In this document: positions 8,363 to 17,394 of the stretch, piece by piece
How the letters are laid out: every line of letters begins with the position of its first letter
Numbering within the stretch: position 1 is the stretch's first letter
Source: Spiribacter curvatus
Lineage (GTDB): Bacteria; Pseudomonadota; Gammaproteobacteria; Nitrococcales; Nitrococcaceae
Reading direction: 5' to 3'
DNA: 64,000 nt
NCBI RefSeq assembly: GCF_000485905.1
Contig: NC_022664.1
Location: 682,001-746,000, forward strand
Made by a program: the position numbers and the translations under genes
Notes under the pieces: generated by a model
The model's database searches: none
The model's input: the letters and a program-made list of their open reading frames with translations, nothing else
What the model was told of the DNA's origin: nothing

Positions 8363-9070
8363 TCAGACCGCGATGGCTTGGCGATGGGGAGTCGCTGGAT
8401 CGGCGACCCAGCGCAGGAGTTCGGCGGGATGACCGATCAGTCCATCGGCGCCCCAGTGTTCAACGTGATCGTCGCCACTGAGATAGCCATATAACGCAAC
8501 CAGCGTCAGGGTTCCGGCCTGTCGACCGGCGCGGATGTCACGCTCCGTGTCGCCGACGACCAGACACGCCGCTGGCGGCAGATCAAGCTGGCGGGCGGCC
8601 TCCGTTACCTGATACGGGTGCGGTTTGCGACGTGCCAGGTTATCTCCGGTGACCACGCAGGCGGGTCGCCCGGCATAACCGAGATCCGCTAGCAGTGGCG
8701 CGGTCAGCCAGCCTGGCTTGTTGGTGACGATGCCCCACGGGATGCCGGCGGTTTCAAGGGCGGCAAGCGTCTGATCCACACCCTCATAGGCGCTGGTCCG
8801 GCGACTCACACGCTCGGCGTAGATGGCGAGAAAGCGCTCCCGAAGTTGGTCGAACCCCTCGTCGCCCGGATGACGGTTGAAACCACGAGCGATCATCGGA
8901 ACGCTGCCATGGCCGACCGCATGCAGGAAGTCCTCATCCGGCAGGGGCGGCAGCCCGCGTTCGTCGCGTAACAGATTGAGACTGTCGACCAGGTCAGGCG
9001 CGGTATCCAGCATGGTCCCGTCAAGGTCGAGCAGAACCGCGTGGGCGCGGTCATCGGCCGTCGTGCTCAT
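8363..9070 (-). CDS. gph: HAD-family phosphoglycolate phosphatase
   Basis: This 235-residue HAD hydrolase has motif I DLDGTMLDT (nucleophile Asp, about residues 15-23), motif II in GIVTNKPG, a motif III Lys in ARRKPHPYQ, and motif IV as VVGDTERDI. The helical cap lies between motifs I and II. It would dephosphorylate 2-phosphoglycolate from DNA repair or oxygenase activity. Position next to ubiG supports Gph, although MupP-type (MurNAc-6-P) phosphatases share this context and cannot be excluded. The start overlaps the ubiG stop (ATGA). Confidence 0.88.
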   Translation of the reverse strand: MSTTADDRAHAVLLDLDGTMLDTAPDLVDSLNLLRDERGLPPLPDEDFLHAVGHGSVPMIARGFNRHPGDEGFDQLRERFLAIYAERVSRRTSAYEGVDQTLAALETAGIPWGIVTNKPGWLTAPLLADLGYAGRPACVVTGDNLARRKPHPYQVTEAARQLDLPPAACLVVGDTERDIRAGRQAGTLTLVALYGYLSGDDHVEHWGADGLIGHPAELLRWVADPATPHRQAIAV

Positions 9071-9777
9071 ACCGCCTCCGGTCGCCGGCAGTGGGCAAGA
9101 TAGTTCACCCGGGTGTCGCCGCCGAGTGTGTAGCGACGGCTGATCGGATTGTAATGCAGCCCGGTGAGATCGCGGAGATTCAGCCCGGCCTGCCGAGCCC
9201 AGCGGCCGAGCTCGGCGGGTTGGATGAAAGCGCTCGCATCATGGGTGCCCCTGGGTAGCAGTCCCAGGATCCGTTCGGCGCCAACGATCGCGAACAGCCA
9301 GGCGCGGGTGTTTCGATTGATTGTTGAGAAAAAGACCGAACCGCCCGGGCGCACGAGGGTTGCGCAGGCGTGAATCACCGATGCCGGGTCGGGTACATGC
9401 TCAAGAAGCTCGAGGCAGGTGACGACATCAAACGTGCCGGCATGCGCCGCGGCGAACGACTCCGCAGGCGTCGCGTGATACTCGATTGATGGGTGATGGT
9501 CCCGCGCATGCTGGCGAGCGACCTCGATGGTCTCCGAGGCCAGATCGATCCCGCTGACCCGGGCTGCCCCGCGCTCCGCCAGTCCCTCAGTGAGCAGGCC
9601 GCCGCCGCATCCCACGTCAACCACCCGCCGGCCGCGGATGGGTCCACCGCAGCGCTCGATATAGTCGAGTCGAAGCGGATTGATGGCATGAAGCGGCGCG
9701 AATGGTCCGTTTGGATCCCACCAGTCGTCGGCATCCTGATCAAACTTGGCGATTTCATCCGGGTCGGCGTTCTCCAT
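9067..9777 (-). CDS. ubiG: Bifunctional 2-polyprenyl-6-hydroxyphenol methylase / 3-demethylubiquinol 3-O-methyltransferase
   Basis: This 236-residue class I SAM methyltransferase performs both O-methylations of ubiquinone synthesis. SAM motif I is VVDVGCGGGLLTEGLA (about residues 52-67), with acidic post-I GIDLASETI. The UbiG-specific N-terminus (EIAKFDQDADDWWDPNGPFAPLHAINP) and the FFSTINRN and PRGTHDASAFIQPAEL blocks are present. It is first gene of the minus-strand ubiG-gph-(phytoene synthase-like)-yciK unit. A shorter UbiG-like paralogue lies at 34167-34877. Confidence 0.95.
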   Translation of the reverse strand: MENADPDEIAKFDQDADDWWDPNGPFAPLHAINPLRLDYIERCGGPIRGRRVVDVGCGGGLLTEGLAERGAARVSGIDLASETIEVARQHARDHHPSIEYHATPAESFAAAHAGTFDVVTCLELLEHVPDPASVIHACATLVRPGGSVFFSTINRNTRAWLFAIVGAERILGLLPRGTHDASAFIQPAELGRWARQAGLNLRDLTGLHYNPISRRYTLGGDTRVNYLAHCRRPEAV

Positions 9778-9860
9778 GACAGAAATAATACCACGCTGGC
9801 ACCAATCGGCAGGGGGTGTGGGACAATGCCGGCTGTATTTACACAGCAGGAGTCATCCCC

Positions 9861-10424
9861 ATGAAAGCCCTCTCCCTCAGCCTTGCGCTGGCGGCCGCGG
9901 TCGGCGCTGGCGCGGCGAATGCCGAGAACCCACAGGTCGTCTTCGAGACCACCGCCGGTGATATCCGGATCGAGCTCTACAGCGACGCGGCGCCGATTAC
10001 AGTCGAGAACTTCCTCGCCTACGTCGATGATGGCTTCTACGGCGGAACGATCTTCCACCGTGTCATTCCCGACTTTGTCATCCAGGGGGGTGGTTTCACG
10101 ACCGGCTTCGAGCGCAGGACAACCCGCGACCCCATCGTCAACGAGGCAGATAACGGGCGACTGAATAAACGCGGGACGCTGTCGATGGCCCGCACCCGCG
10201 ATCGCGACAGCGCCACATCGCAGTTTTTCGTCAACCTCTCCGACAATGCCTTCCTGGACCATGGTGAGCGTGACTTCGGCTACGCCGTCTTCGCCCGCGT
10301 GGTGGAGGGCATGGATGTGGTCGACCGGATCGCTATGGGCGGGACCGGGCGTCGCAACGGCATGGCCGACGTGCCGCTAGAGCCTGTGGTCGTGGAGGCT
10401 GCACGCCGGGTGGGCAGCGACTGA
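9861..10424 (+). CDS. ppiA: Periplasmic cyclophilin-type peptidyl-prolyl isomerase
   Basis: The ATG at 9861, with CAGGAG about 9 nt upstream, gives a 187-residue protein with a signal peptide ([21 protein letters not shown]). The cyclophilin domain includes the catalytic Arg in [15 protein letters not shown] and the conserved [10 protein letters not shown] and [17 protein letters not shown] blocks. It accelerates prolyl isomerisation in periplasmic protein folding. The frame extends 15 codons upstream but lacks a ribosome site there. The signal peptide favours PpiA over cytosolic PpiB. Confidence 0.92.
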   Translation: MKALSLSLALAAAVGAGAANAENPQVVFETTAGDIRIELYSDAAPITVENFLAYVDDGFYGGTIFHRVIPDFVIQGGGFTTGFERRTTRDPIVNEADNGRLNKRGTLSMARTRDRDSATSQFFVNLSDNAFLDHGERDFGYAVFARVVEGMDVVDRIAMGGTGRRNGMADVPLEPVVVEAARRVGSD

Positions 10425-10499
10425 CCACCGATCCCGGGTCACCGTGCCGCGGTGGCCTGCGCGTGCTAGAATATCCGCTCAATTTGAGCCAATCCTACG

Positions 10500-13082
10500 A
10501 TGGTCGAGACCCCCTCCATGTCCAGCGTTGCCAAGGAAATCCTCCCGGTCAATCTCGAAGACGAGATGCGCCAGTCTTACCTCGATTACGCCATGAGCGT
10601 CATCGTCGGTCGCGCCCTGCCTGATGTGCGTGACGGGCTCAAGCCCGTGCATCGCCGCGTGCTCTACGCCATGCGCGAGCTCGGCAACGACTGGAACCGC
10701 CCCTACAAGAAGTCGGCGCGTGTCGTTGGCGATGTCATCGGTAAGTATCACCCCCACGGCGACACGGCCGTCTACGACACCATTGTCCGCATGGCGCAGG
10801 ACTTCTCCATGCGCTATCTGCTGGTTGACGGTCAGGGCAACTTCGGCTCCATCGATGGTGATAATGCGGCGGCCATGCGCTACACCGAGGTGCGCATGGC
10901 GCGGATGTCGCACGAGCTGCTGGCCGACATCGACAAGGAAACGGTGGACTTCGGGGACAACTATGACGGCTCCGAGCAGGAGCCCGAGGTCCTGCCCACT
11001 CGGGTGCCCAACTTCCTCGTCAACGGCGGCTCGGGAATCGCGGTGGGCATGGCGACCAATGTCCCGCCGCACAACCTCCGCGAGGTCGTGGACGCCTGCA
11101 TTGCGCTCATCGATGACGACAGCCTCGATGTCGAGGCGCTGATGGCTTTCATCCCCGGGCCTGATCTGCCCACCCGCGGCATCATCAACGGCGTTGAGGG
11201 GATCCGTGAGGCCTATCGCACCGGGCGGGGTCGGATGGTGATGCGGGCACGCTGCCGTTTCGAGCACGACAGCAGCAACGGCAAGGCATCGATCATCGTC
11301 GAGGAGCTGCCCTATCAGGTGAATAAGGCGCGGCTGCTCGAGAAGATCGCGGAGCTGGTCAAGGAAAAGCGGATCGAGGGCATCACCGAGCTGCGCGATG
11401 AATCCGATAAGGACGGCATTCGGATGGTGATCGAGCTCCGCCGCGGTGAGGTGCCGGAGGTGGTGCTCAACAACCTCTATCAGCATACCCAGCTGGAGAC
11501 AGTGTTCGGCATCAACATGGTCGCCCTGTTCGAGGGGCAGCCGCGCCAGCACAATCTTCGCGACGTGCTTGATGCGTTCATCAGCCACCGCCGCGAGGTC
11601 GTCACCCGCCGGACGGTCTATGAGCTGCGCAAGGCGAGGGACCGCGCCCATGTCCTTGAAGGGCTCGCCGTGGCGCTGGCGAACATCGACGAGGTGATCG
11701 CTCTGATCAAGGCCTCCACCACCTCGGCGGATGCCCGCGCGGCGCTGGTGGCGCGTGACTGGGCGCCGGGGATTGTCAGCGATATGCTCTCGCGGGCGGG
11801 TGCCGAGGCCTCCCGGCCCGAGTCGCTCGGAACCGATGTCGGTTGGGTGAGCAATGGTTATCGCCTCACCGAGGCGCAGGCGCAGGCGATCCTCGATCTG
11901 CGCCTGCACCGGCTGACTGGTCTCGAGCAGGACAAGATCGTCGACGAGTATCGTCAGATCCTCGAGGCCATCGCCGATCTGCTCGATATCCTCGCGAGCA
12001 GCGATCGTCTCATGCAGGTGATCCGCGAGGAGCTTGAGACGATCCGCGAGCGGTATGGTGATGATCGGCGCAGTGAGATTCTCGAGACGCGGCTGGATCT
12101 GTCCATGGAGGATCTGATCCCGCCGCAGGACGTGGTCGTGACGCTGTCGCACAGCGGCTATGCCAAGTCTCAGCCACTCGACACCTATCAGGCGCAACGT
12201 CGTGGAGGTAAGGGCAAGGCGGCCACGCAGATGCGCGGCGAGGATTTCGTCGACAAGCTCTGGGTGGCGAACACCCACGATACGCTGCTGTGTTTCTCGA
12301 GCCGCGGTAAATGCTACTGGCTCAAGGTCTATGAGCTCCCTCATGGCAGTCGTGGGGCCCGTGGCAAGCCGATCGTCAACCTGCTCCCACTCGAGACCGA
12401 CGAGCGCATTAATGCGGTGCTGCCGATCAGCGAATTCGATGCCGATCGCTTCGTATTCATGGCAACGCGTCAGGGGACGGTCAAGAAAACCCCGCTGGTG
12501 GATTTCTCTCGGCCGCGCGCCAACGGGATCATCGCCGTCAACCTCGGCGACGACGACACGCTGGTCAATGTCGGCGTCACCGATGGCAACCGCGAGATCA
12601 TGCTGCTGACTGATGCCGGCAAGGCGATCCGCTTCAACGAGTCCGAGGTCCGGGCCATGGGCCGCACCGCCACTGGTGTGCGTGGCGTCCGGCTGGGAAC
12701 CGATCAGGTTGTTATCCAGTCACTGATCCTCGAGGAAGGCGATGTCCTGACCGTCACCGGCAATGGCTACGGCAAACTGACGCCGGTCGCGGACTACCCG
12801 CTCCGGGGCCGCGGTGGCATGGGTGTGATCGGGATCCAGACCTCAGAGCGCAATGGCGCCGTCGTCGGTGCGCTGCAGGTCAACCAGGATGACGAGATCA
12901 TGCTCATCACCAACGGCGGCACGCTGGTTCGGACCCGCGCCGCCGAGGTGTCGGTGCTGAGCCGGAACACCCAGGGGGTCAAACTGATCGCCCTGTCCGA
13001 GGACGAAACACTGGTCGGTCTGGCAAAGGTCGAGGCGCTGAGCGACGCGGCCGATCCGGCTGACGATGCCGCTGACGACTAG
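10500..13082 (+). CDS. gyrA: DNA gyrase subunit A
   Basis: This 860-residue protein is a full-length GyrA. The catalytic Tyr lies in [10 protein letters not shown]. The GyrA box is QRRGGKGKA near residue 563, which distinguishes it from ParC. Six beta-pinwheel repeats form the C-terminal domain (for example [13 protein letters not shown]), and the acidic tail ends at residue 860. The quinolone-determining segment reads [11 protein letters not shown]: Thr stands at the position of E. coli Ser83, while Asp87 is kept. The start may be ATG 10500 or ATG 10518 ([12 protein letters not shown] aligns with other GyrAs); neither has a strong ribosome site. A TAGAAT near 10467 is a possible -10. Confidence 0.97.
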   Translation: MVETPSMSSVAKEILPVNLEDEMRQSYLDYAMSVIVGRALPDVRDGLKPVHRRVLYAMRELGNDWNRPYKKSARVVGDVIGKYHPHGDTAVYDTIVRMAQDFSMRYLLVDGQGNFGSIDGDNAAAMRYTEVRMARMSHELLADIDKETVDFGDNYDGSEQEPEVLPTRVPNFLVNGGSGIAVGMATNVPPHNLREVVDACIALIDDDSLDVEALMAFIPGPDLPTRGIINGVEGIREAYRTGRGRMVMRARCRFEHDSSNGKASIIVEELPYQVNKARLLEKIAELVKEKRIEGITELRDESDKDGIRMVIELRRGEVPEVVLNNLYQHTQLETVFGINMVALFEGQPRQHNLRDVLDAFISHRREVVTRRTVYELRKARDRAHVLEGLAVALANIDEVIALIKASTTSADARAALVARDWAPGIVSDMLSRAGAEASRPESLGTDVGWVSNGYRLTEAQAQAILDLRLHRLTGLEQDKIVDEYRQILEAIADLLDILASSDRLMQVIREELETIRERYGDDRRSEILETRLDLSMEDLIPPQDVVVTLSHSGYAKSQPLDTYQAQRRGGKGKAATQMRGEDFVDKLWVANTHDTLLCFSSRGKCYWLKVYELPHGSRGARGKPIVNLLPLETDERINAVLPISEFDADRFVFMATRQGTVKKTPLVDFSRPRANGIIAVNLGDDDTLVNVGVTDGNREIMLLTDAGKAIRFNESEVRAMGRTATGVRGVRLGTDQVVIQSLILEEGDVLTVTGNGYGKLTPVADYPLRGRGGMGVIGIQTSERNGAVVGALQVNQDDEIMLITNGGTLVRTRAAEVSVLSRNTQGVKLIALSEDETLVGLAKVEALSDAADPADDAADD

Positions 13083-13124
13083 CGCTGCCGACCTTTCCAA
13101 TCAATCAATCATCAGGAGCGCACT

Positions 13125-14207
13125 ATGTCGCGTGTATATAATTTCAGCGCCGGGCCGGCCATTCTGCCGGAACCCGTCCTGCGTCAGGCCGCCGAGGAGA
13201 TGCTCGACTGGCATGGCAGCGGAATGTCGGTCATGGAGATGAGCCATCGCGGCAAGGCGTTTGTATCGATCGCCGAGCAGGCCGAGGCGGATCTCCGTGA
13301 ACTCCTCGCCGTACCGGATAATTATCGCGTGCTCTTTCTTCAGGGCGGCGCGACGGCGCAGTTCTCGGCGGTACCGCTCAATCTCATCGGCGATGCCTCG
13401 AGCGTTGACTACGTCAACACCGGCAGCTGGTCGAAAAAGGCCATCGCCGAGGCCCGCAAGTACACGGCGGTGAACGTCGTGGCGGAAGGCGGTAACGGCG
13501 ATCCGATGTCGATCCCCGCACAGTCGGAGTGGCAGTGCGACCCCAACGCTGCCTATCTGCACTACTGCGCCAACGAGACGATCACGGGTGTCGAATTCCC
13601 GGAGATTCCGGACGCGGGCGATGTGCCGCTGGTCAGTGATATGTCGTCGATGTTCCTGTCGCGGCCGCTCGATGTCTCCCGCTTCGGGGTGATCTATGCC
13701 GGTGCGCAGAAGAATTTCGGGCCGGCCGGCCTGACCGTCGTGATCGTGCGCGACGACCTGCTTAACCAGGCCAGCGCACAGGTGCCGGCCATCTGGGACT
13801 ATCGGCGTCAGGCCGAGGCCGACTCGATGCTCAATACGCCGGCGACCTATAGCCTCTACATCGCCGGACTGGTCTTCCAGTGGCTGAAGGACGAGGGCGG
13901 TCTCAGCGCCATGGCGGAGATCAATCGGCGCAAGGCGGACAAGCTCTACCGGGCGATCGACGAATCGGCGTTCTACCGGAATCCGGTGGCACCTGACGCG
14001 CGGTCGATGATGAACGTACCGTTCGTGCTGGCGGATGATTCCCTCGATGCGACCTTCCTCAGCGAGGCCAGTGCGGCCGGACTGGATACCCTCAAGGGGC
14101 ATCGCTCGGTAGGCGGGATGCGCGCCAGCATCTACAATGCCATGCCAGAGGCTGGCGTCGACGCTCTGATCGACTTCATGGCCGACTTCGAACGTCGCAA
14201 CGGATAA
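13125..14207 (+). CDS. serC: Phosphoserine aminotransferase
   Basis: This 360-residue class V PLP aminotransferase converts 3-phosphohydroxypyruvate to phosphoserine and also serves PLP synthesis. FSAGPAILPEPVLRQA opens the protein, GGATAQFSAVPLNL is the phosphate-binding block, and the PLP Lys is in GAQKNFGPAGLT. AGGAG lies 7 nt before the ATG. It heads the serC-serA-pheA-tyrA-aroA-cmk run; serC beside gyrA and pheA is conserved in Pseudomonas relatives. Confidence 0.96.
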   Translation: MSRVYNFSAGPAILPEPVLRQAAEEMLDWHGSGMSVMEMSHRGKAFVSIAEQAEADLRELLAVPDNYRVLFLQGGATAQFSAVPLNLIGDASSVDYVNTGSWSKKAIAEARKYTAVNVVAEGGNGDPMSIPAQSEWQCDPNAAYLHYCANETITGVEFPEIPDAGDVPLVSDMSSMFLSRPLDVSRFGVIYAGAQKNFGPAGLTVVIVRDDLLNQASAQVPAIWDYRRQAEADSMLNTPATYSLYIAGLVFQWLKDEGGLSAMAEINRRKADKLYRAIDESAFYRNPVAPDARSMMNVPFVLADDSLDATFLSEASAAGLDTLKGHRSVGGMRASIYNAMPEAGVDALIDFMADFERRNG

Positions 14208-14217
14208 TCGAGATAAC

Positions 14218-15384
14218 ATGTACAAGGTTCTGACATTCAATAATATCGCCTCCCGTGGACTGGATCGGCTGCCGCGCGAGGGATTCGAGGTGTCTTCGGA
14301 GATCCAGCATCCCGATGCGGTTCTGCTTCGCTCCGCCAAACTCCATGATTGGGAGATTCCGGCGACGCTGAAGGCGGTTGGTCGTGCCGGTGCCGGCGTC
14401 AACAACGTGCCGGTTGATGCGATGAGCGCGCGGGGCATACCAGTGTTCAACGCGCCAGGCGCCAACGCCAACGCCGTGAAGGAGCTGGTCCTCGCTGGCA
14501 TGTTCCTTGCCGCCCGCAACATCTGTGCGGCATGGGCGTTCGCGGAGTCCCTGGAGGGCGATGATGCGGCGATGAATAAGGCCGCCGAGGCAGGCAAGAA
14601 GCAGTTCACCGGCTTTGAACTGCCGGGTCGCACCCTGGGCGTGATCGGGCTTGGTGCCATTGGCGTCAACGTCGCCAATGCCGCTGCATCGCTGGGCATG
14701 AAGGTCATCGGCTATGACCCGGGCATCACGGTGCGCAGCGCCTGGAACCTGGAGTCGGGCGTCTATCGGGCGCAGACCGTCGATGAGGTGATGGCCGCCG
14801 CCGATATGGTCACTCTGCATGTGCCCGAGATCGAGGAGACACGCGGCATGATCAACGGCGCGCGGCTGGCTGCGGCGCGTGAGGGGCAGGTGCTGCTCAA
14901 CTTCGCCCGCGCGGGCGTCGTCGATGACGAGGCGATCATCAAGGCGCTTGATCAGGGCCGCCTCAGTAGCTACGTCTGCGACTTCCCGGCAGCGGCCCTG
15001 AAGGGTCACGACCGCGTTGTGGCGCTCCCGCACATCGGTGCATCCACGGATGAGGCGCAGGAGAACTGTGCGATCATGGCCGCTGACGAGATCCGGGACT
15101 TCCTTGAGACCGGCAACGTCACCAATTCAGTCAATTTCCCAGAGCTCATTCTGCCGCGCAACACCGATGGTGACCGCCTGACAGTCGTCAATGCCAACGT
15201 GCCCAACATGCTCGGTCAGATCTCTTCCGCCCTTGCCGAGGCTGGATTGAATATCGACGACATGTACAACAAGTCGCAGGGCGACCTTGCCTACAGCGTA
15301 GCGGATGTGGGCGGGACCATCCCGCCCGCGGTGATCGAGCAGCTTGAGGGCACCGAAGGCGTTCTCATGGTCCGGGTTATCTAG
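14218..15384 (+). CDS. serA: D-3-phosphoglycerate dehydrogenase (short form with one ACT domain)
   Basis: This 388-residue D-2-hydroxyacid dehydrogenase supplies the substrate of SerC. The NAD fold has GVIGLGAIGVNVANAA, the catalytic His is in ALPHIGASTDEAQEN with Arg/Glu partners upstream, and a C-terminal ACT domain (VNANVPNMLGQISSALAEAGLNIDDM) provides serine feedback. It lacks the intervening ASB domain of the long SerA. The gene lies 10 nt after serC, so the first two steps of serine synthesis are co-transcribed. Confidence 0.93.
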   Translation: MYKVLTFNNIASRGLDRLPREGFEVSSEIQHPDAVLLRSAKLHDWEIPATLKAVGRAGAGVNNVPVDAMSARGIPVFNAPGANANAVKELVLAGMFLAARNICAAWAFAESLEGDDAAMNKAAEAGKKQFTGFELPGRTLGVIGLGAIGVNVANAAASLGMKVIGYDPGITVRSAWNLESGVYRAQTVDEVMAAADMVTLHVPEIEETRGMINGARLAAAREGQVLLNFARAGVVDDEAIIKALDQGRLSSYVCDFPAAALKGHDRVVALPHIGASTDEAQENCAIMAADEIRDFLETGNVTNSVNFPELILPRNTDGDRLTVVNANVPNMLGQISSALAEAGLNIDDMYNKSQGDLAYSVADVGGTIPPAVIEQLEGTEGVLMVRVI

Positions 15385-15404
15385 CAACAGACGGGGGGCG
15401 AGGC

Positions 15405-16487
15405 GTGAACGATGACACGCTGAAAAGCATTCGGGCACGCATCGACGGGATCGATGACCGAATCCTTGCGCTGATCAACGAGCGCGCCGCCGCGGCGGCC
15501 GAGGTCGCTCACGCCAAACAGGCGGCAGGGGAATCGGGGGATTATTATCGCCCGGCCCGCGAGGCCGAGGTGCTACGGCGGATTCGTGACGCTAACGCGG
15601 GTCCGCTGACGGATGCCGATGTCACCCGGCTTTTCCGCGAAGTCATGTCGGCATGCCTGGCACTCCAGCGGCCGTTGACGGTGGCGTTCCTCGGCCCTCA
15701 GGGCACCTTCACCCAAGAGGCAGCGCTCAAGCACTTCGGGCACTCCATCGAGAGCAGCCCGCTCGACAACATCGATGCCGTGTTCCGCGAGGTGGAGTCA
15801 GGTGAGGCCGCCTATGGCGTGGTGCCCGTTGAAAACTCCACTGAGGGAATGGTGACGCATACCCTGGATCGCCTGCTCTCCTCGCCGCTGCAGATCGTGG
15901 GCGAGGTGGAGATGCCGGTGGTGCACAGCCTGGCGACCCGGGCGCCAGAGATTGCGGCGATCCGCCGGATCTACTCCCACAGCCAGGGGTTCGCCCAGTG
16001 TCGCGCCTGGGTGGATCGACATCTCCCCGGTGTCGAGCGCATACCGGTGGCGAGCACCGCCGAGGCGGCGCGACTCGCGAGCCTTGATGAAACGGCGGCG
16101 GCGATCGCTTCCGAATCCGCGGCTGAGCGCTACGAACTGCCCGTCATGCAGGCCGCGATGCAGGATGGGTCGCGGAATGCAACGCGCTTTCTGGTGCTGG
16201 GGCGGGAAAGCCCAGAGCCCACCGGCGAGGATAAGACCTCACTGGTTATCGCGCGGGAAAACCGTCCGGGTGGCCTTGCCGGCTTGCTGGCGCCGCTGGC
16301 CCGTTATGGACTGAACATGACCCGGCTGGAATCGCGTCCCTCACCGGAGGGTATGTGGGAGTACGTCTTTTTTGTCGATCTGTTGGGGCATGCCGAGGAC
16401 CCGGATCTCAAACGCGCCCTCGGCGAGATGCAAAAGCTTGCCAGTCTGCTCAAGGTGCTCGGGTCCTATCCCCGTTCCATCACCTAG
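15405..16487 (+). CDS. pheA: Bifunctional chorismate mutase / prephenate dehydratase (P-protein)
   Basis: This 360-residue P-protein has three modules. The AroQ chorismate mutase covers about residues 1-85 (RARIDGIDDRILALINERAA). The prephenate dehydratase covers about 92-270, with FLGPQGTFTQEAAL and the catalytic Thr-Arg-Phe in NATRFLVLG. The ACT domain carries the Phe-binding ESRP sequence (LESRPSPEGMWEYVFFVD). It makes phenylpyruvate and is inhibited by Phe. Translation starts at GTG 15405, preceded by a G-rich ribosome site. The hisC2 gene that often follows pheA is absent. Confidence 0.95.
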   Translation: MNDDTLKSIRARIDGIDDRILALINERAAAAAEVAHAKQAAGESGDYYRPAREAEVLRRIRDANAGPLTDADVTRLFREVMSACLALQRPLTVAFLGPQGTFTQEAALKHFGHSIESSPLDNIDAVFREVESGEAAYGVVPVENSTEGMVTHTLDRLLSSPLQIVGEVEMPVVHSLATRAPEIAAIRRIYSHSQGFAQCRAWVDRHLPGVERIPVASTAEAARLASLDETAAAIASESAAERYELPVMQAAMQDGSRNATRFLVLGRESPEPTGEDKTSLVIARENRPGGLAGLLAPLARYGLNMTRLESRPSPEGMWEYVFFVDLLGHAEDPDLKRALGEMQKLASLLKVLGSYPRSIT

Positions 16488-16496
16488 GACCATCGC

Positions 16497-17375
16497 TTGA
16501 ATACGCAGCCACGTCGGATCTGTCTGGTCGGGGTCGGCCTGATTGCGGGCTCCCTCGGCCTCGCGCTCAAGCGCGCCGGCAGCGTGGAGATGATTACCGG
16601 ACTCGGCCGTGACGCCGGCCGCCTCGCTCAGGCGCAGGCGCTTGGGGCGATTGACCATTTCACTACCGATCCCGGGCAGGCACTCGAAGGGGCGGATCTC
16701 GTTGTCCTCGGCGTTCCGCTCGGTGCCACGGCTGCCGTGCTGCGTGACCTGCGCCCCTATCTCCACGACGATCTCGTGATGACCGATGTCGGCAGTGCCA
16801 AGCGCTGTGTCGTTGACGATACCGAAACCGTCCTCGGCGCCGCGCCGCCCGGTTTCGTTCCGGGCCATCCGATCGCCGGGACCGAGCATAGTGGCGTTGA
16901 GGCGGCTTTCCCCAGTCTGTTTGAGGGCCGCCGTGTCATTCTCACGCCGTTGGCATCGGCGCATCGCGAGGCAATAGCCGCCGTCGAGTGGCTGTGGCGG
17001 CAGGCAGGCGCTGAGGTCACCACCATGTCAGTGGCCCACCATGACCGAATGCTGGCGATTACCTCGCATCTCCCGCATCTGCTCGCCTTCGGGCTTGTGG
17101 ATATGCTTGCCCGGGAACCCGATCACGAGGAGATCCTCGGTTATGCGGCGGGTGGGTTCCGTGATTTCACCCGCATCGCTTCCAGCGATCCGGTGATGTG
17201 GCGGGACATCTGTCTGGGGAATCGTGAGGCGGTACTTGAGGCCCTTGGTCGTTATCGCCGCGATCTCGAAGAACTCGCGGAAAGGGTCGAGGCCGCCGAT
17301 GGAGCCGGGCTGGAGGCAGTGTTCAGCAGCGCCAAGCAGACCCGGGACGCCCACAAACACGGATTCGAGCGCTAA
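16497..17375 (+). CDS. tyrA: Prephenate dehydrogenase
   Basis: This 292-residue TyrA has an N-terminal Rossmann fold (LVGVGLIAGSLGLALKRAG) and the conserved HPIAGTEHSGVEAA block with its substrate-site His, then the all-helical dimer domain (SHLPHLLAFGLVDML, GGFRDFTRIASSDPVMW). It yields 4-hydroxyphenylpyruvate for Tyr. The start is TTG 16497: any later start would delete the dinucleotide motif. In Pseudomonas the equivalent is often fused to aroA; here the genes are separate, 19 nt apart. Confidence 0.93.
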   Translation: MNTQPRRICLVGVGLIAGSLGLALKRAGSVEMITGLGRDAGRLAQAQALGAIDHFTTDPGQALEGADLVVLGVPLGATAAVLRDLRPYLHDDLVMTDVGSAKRCVVDDTETVLGAAPPGFVPGHPIAGTEHSGVEAAFPSLFEGRRVILTPLASAHREAIAAVEWLWRQAGAEVTTMSVAHHDRMLAITSHLPHLLAFGLVDMLAREPDHEEILGYAAGGFRDFTRIASSDPVMWRDICLGNREAVLEALGRYRRDLEELAERVEAADGAGLEAVFSSAKQTRDAHKHGFER

Positions 17376-17394
17376 TGCATTCAAGGAACGCTCC

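Noticed and set aside
9795-9827. Possible ppiA promoter TGGCAC / GACAAT
   Set aside because: The 19-bp spacer and poor -35 match make it no better than background.
10425-10460. Possible terminator after ppiA (CACCG-TGCCG-CGGTG)
   Set aside because: Only a 5-bp stem with no U-run; too weak to list.
10479-12344. A 621-codon open frame on the minus strand opposite gyrA
   Set aside because: It is antisense to a certain gene, has no ribosome site or recognisable domain, and its His/Asp/Leu-rich composition is that of a high-GC shadow frame.
13101-14708. A 535-codon minus-strand frame opposite serC/serA
   Set aside because: It spans two well-supported genes on the other strand and resembles no protein family; a GC-bias shadow.
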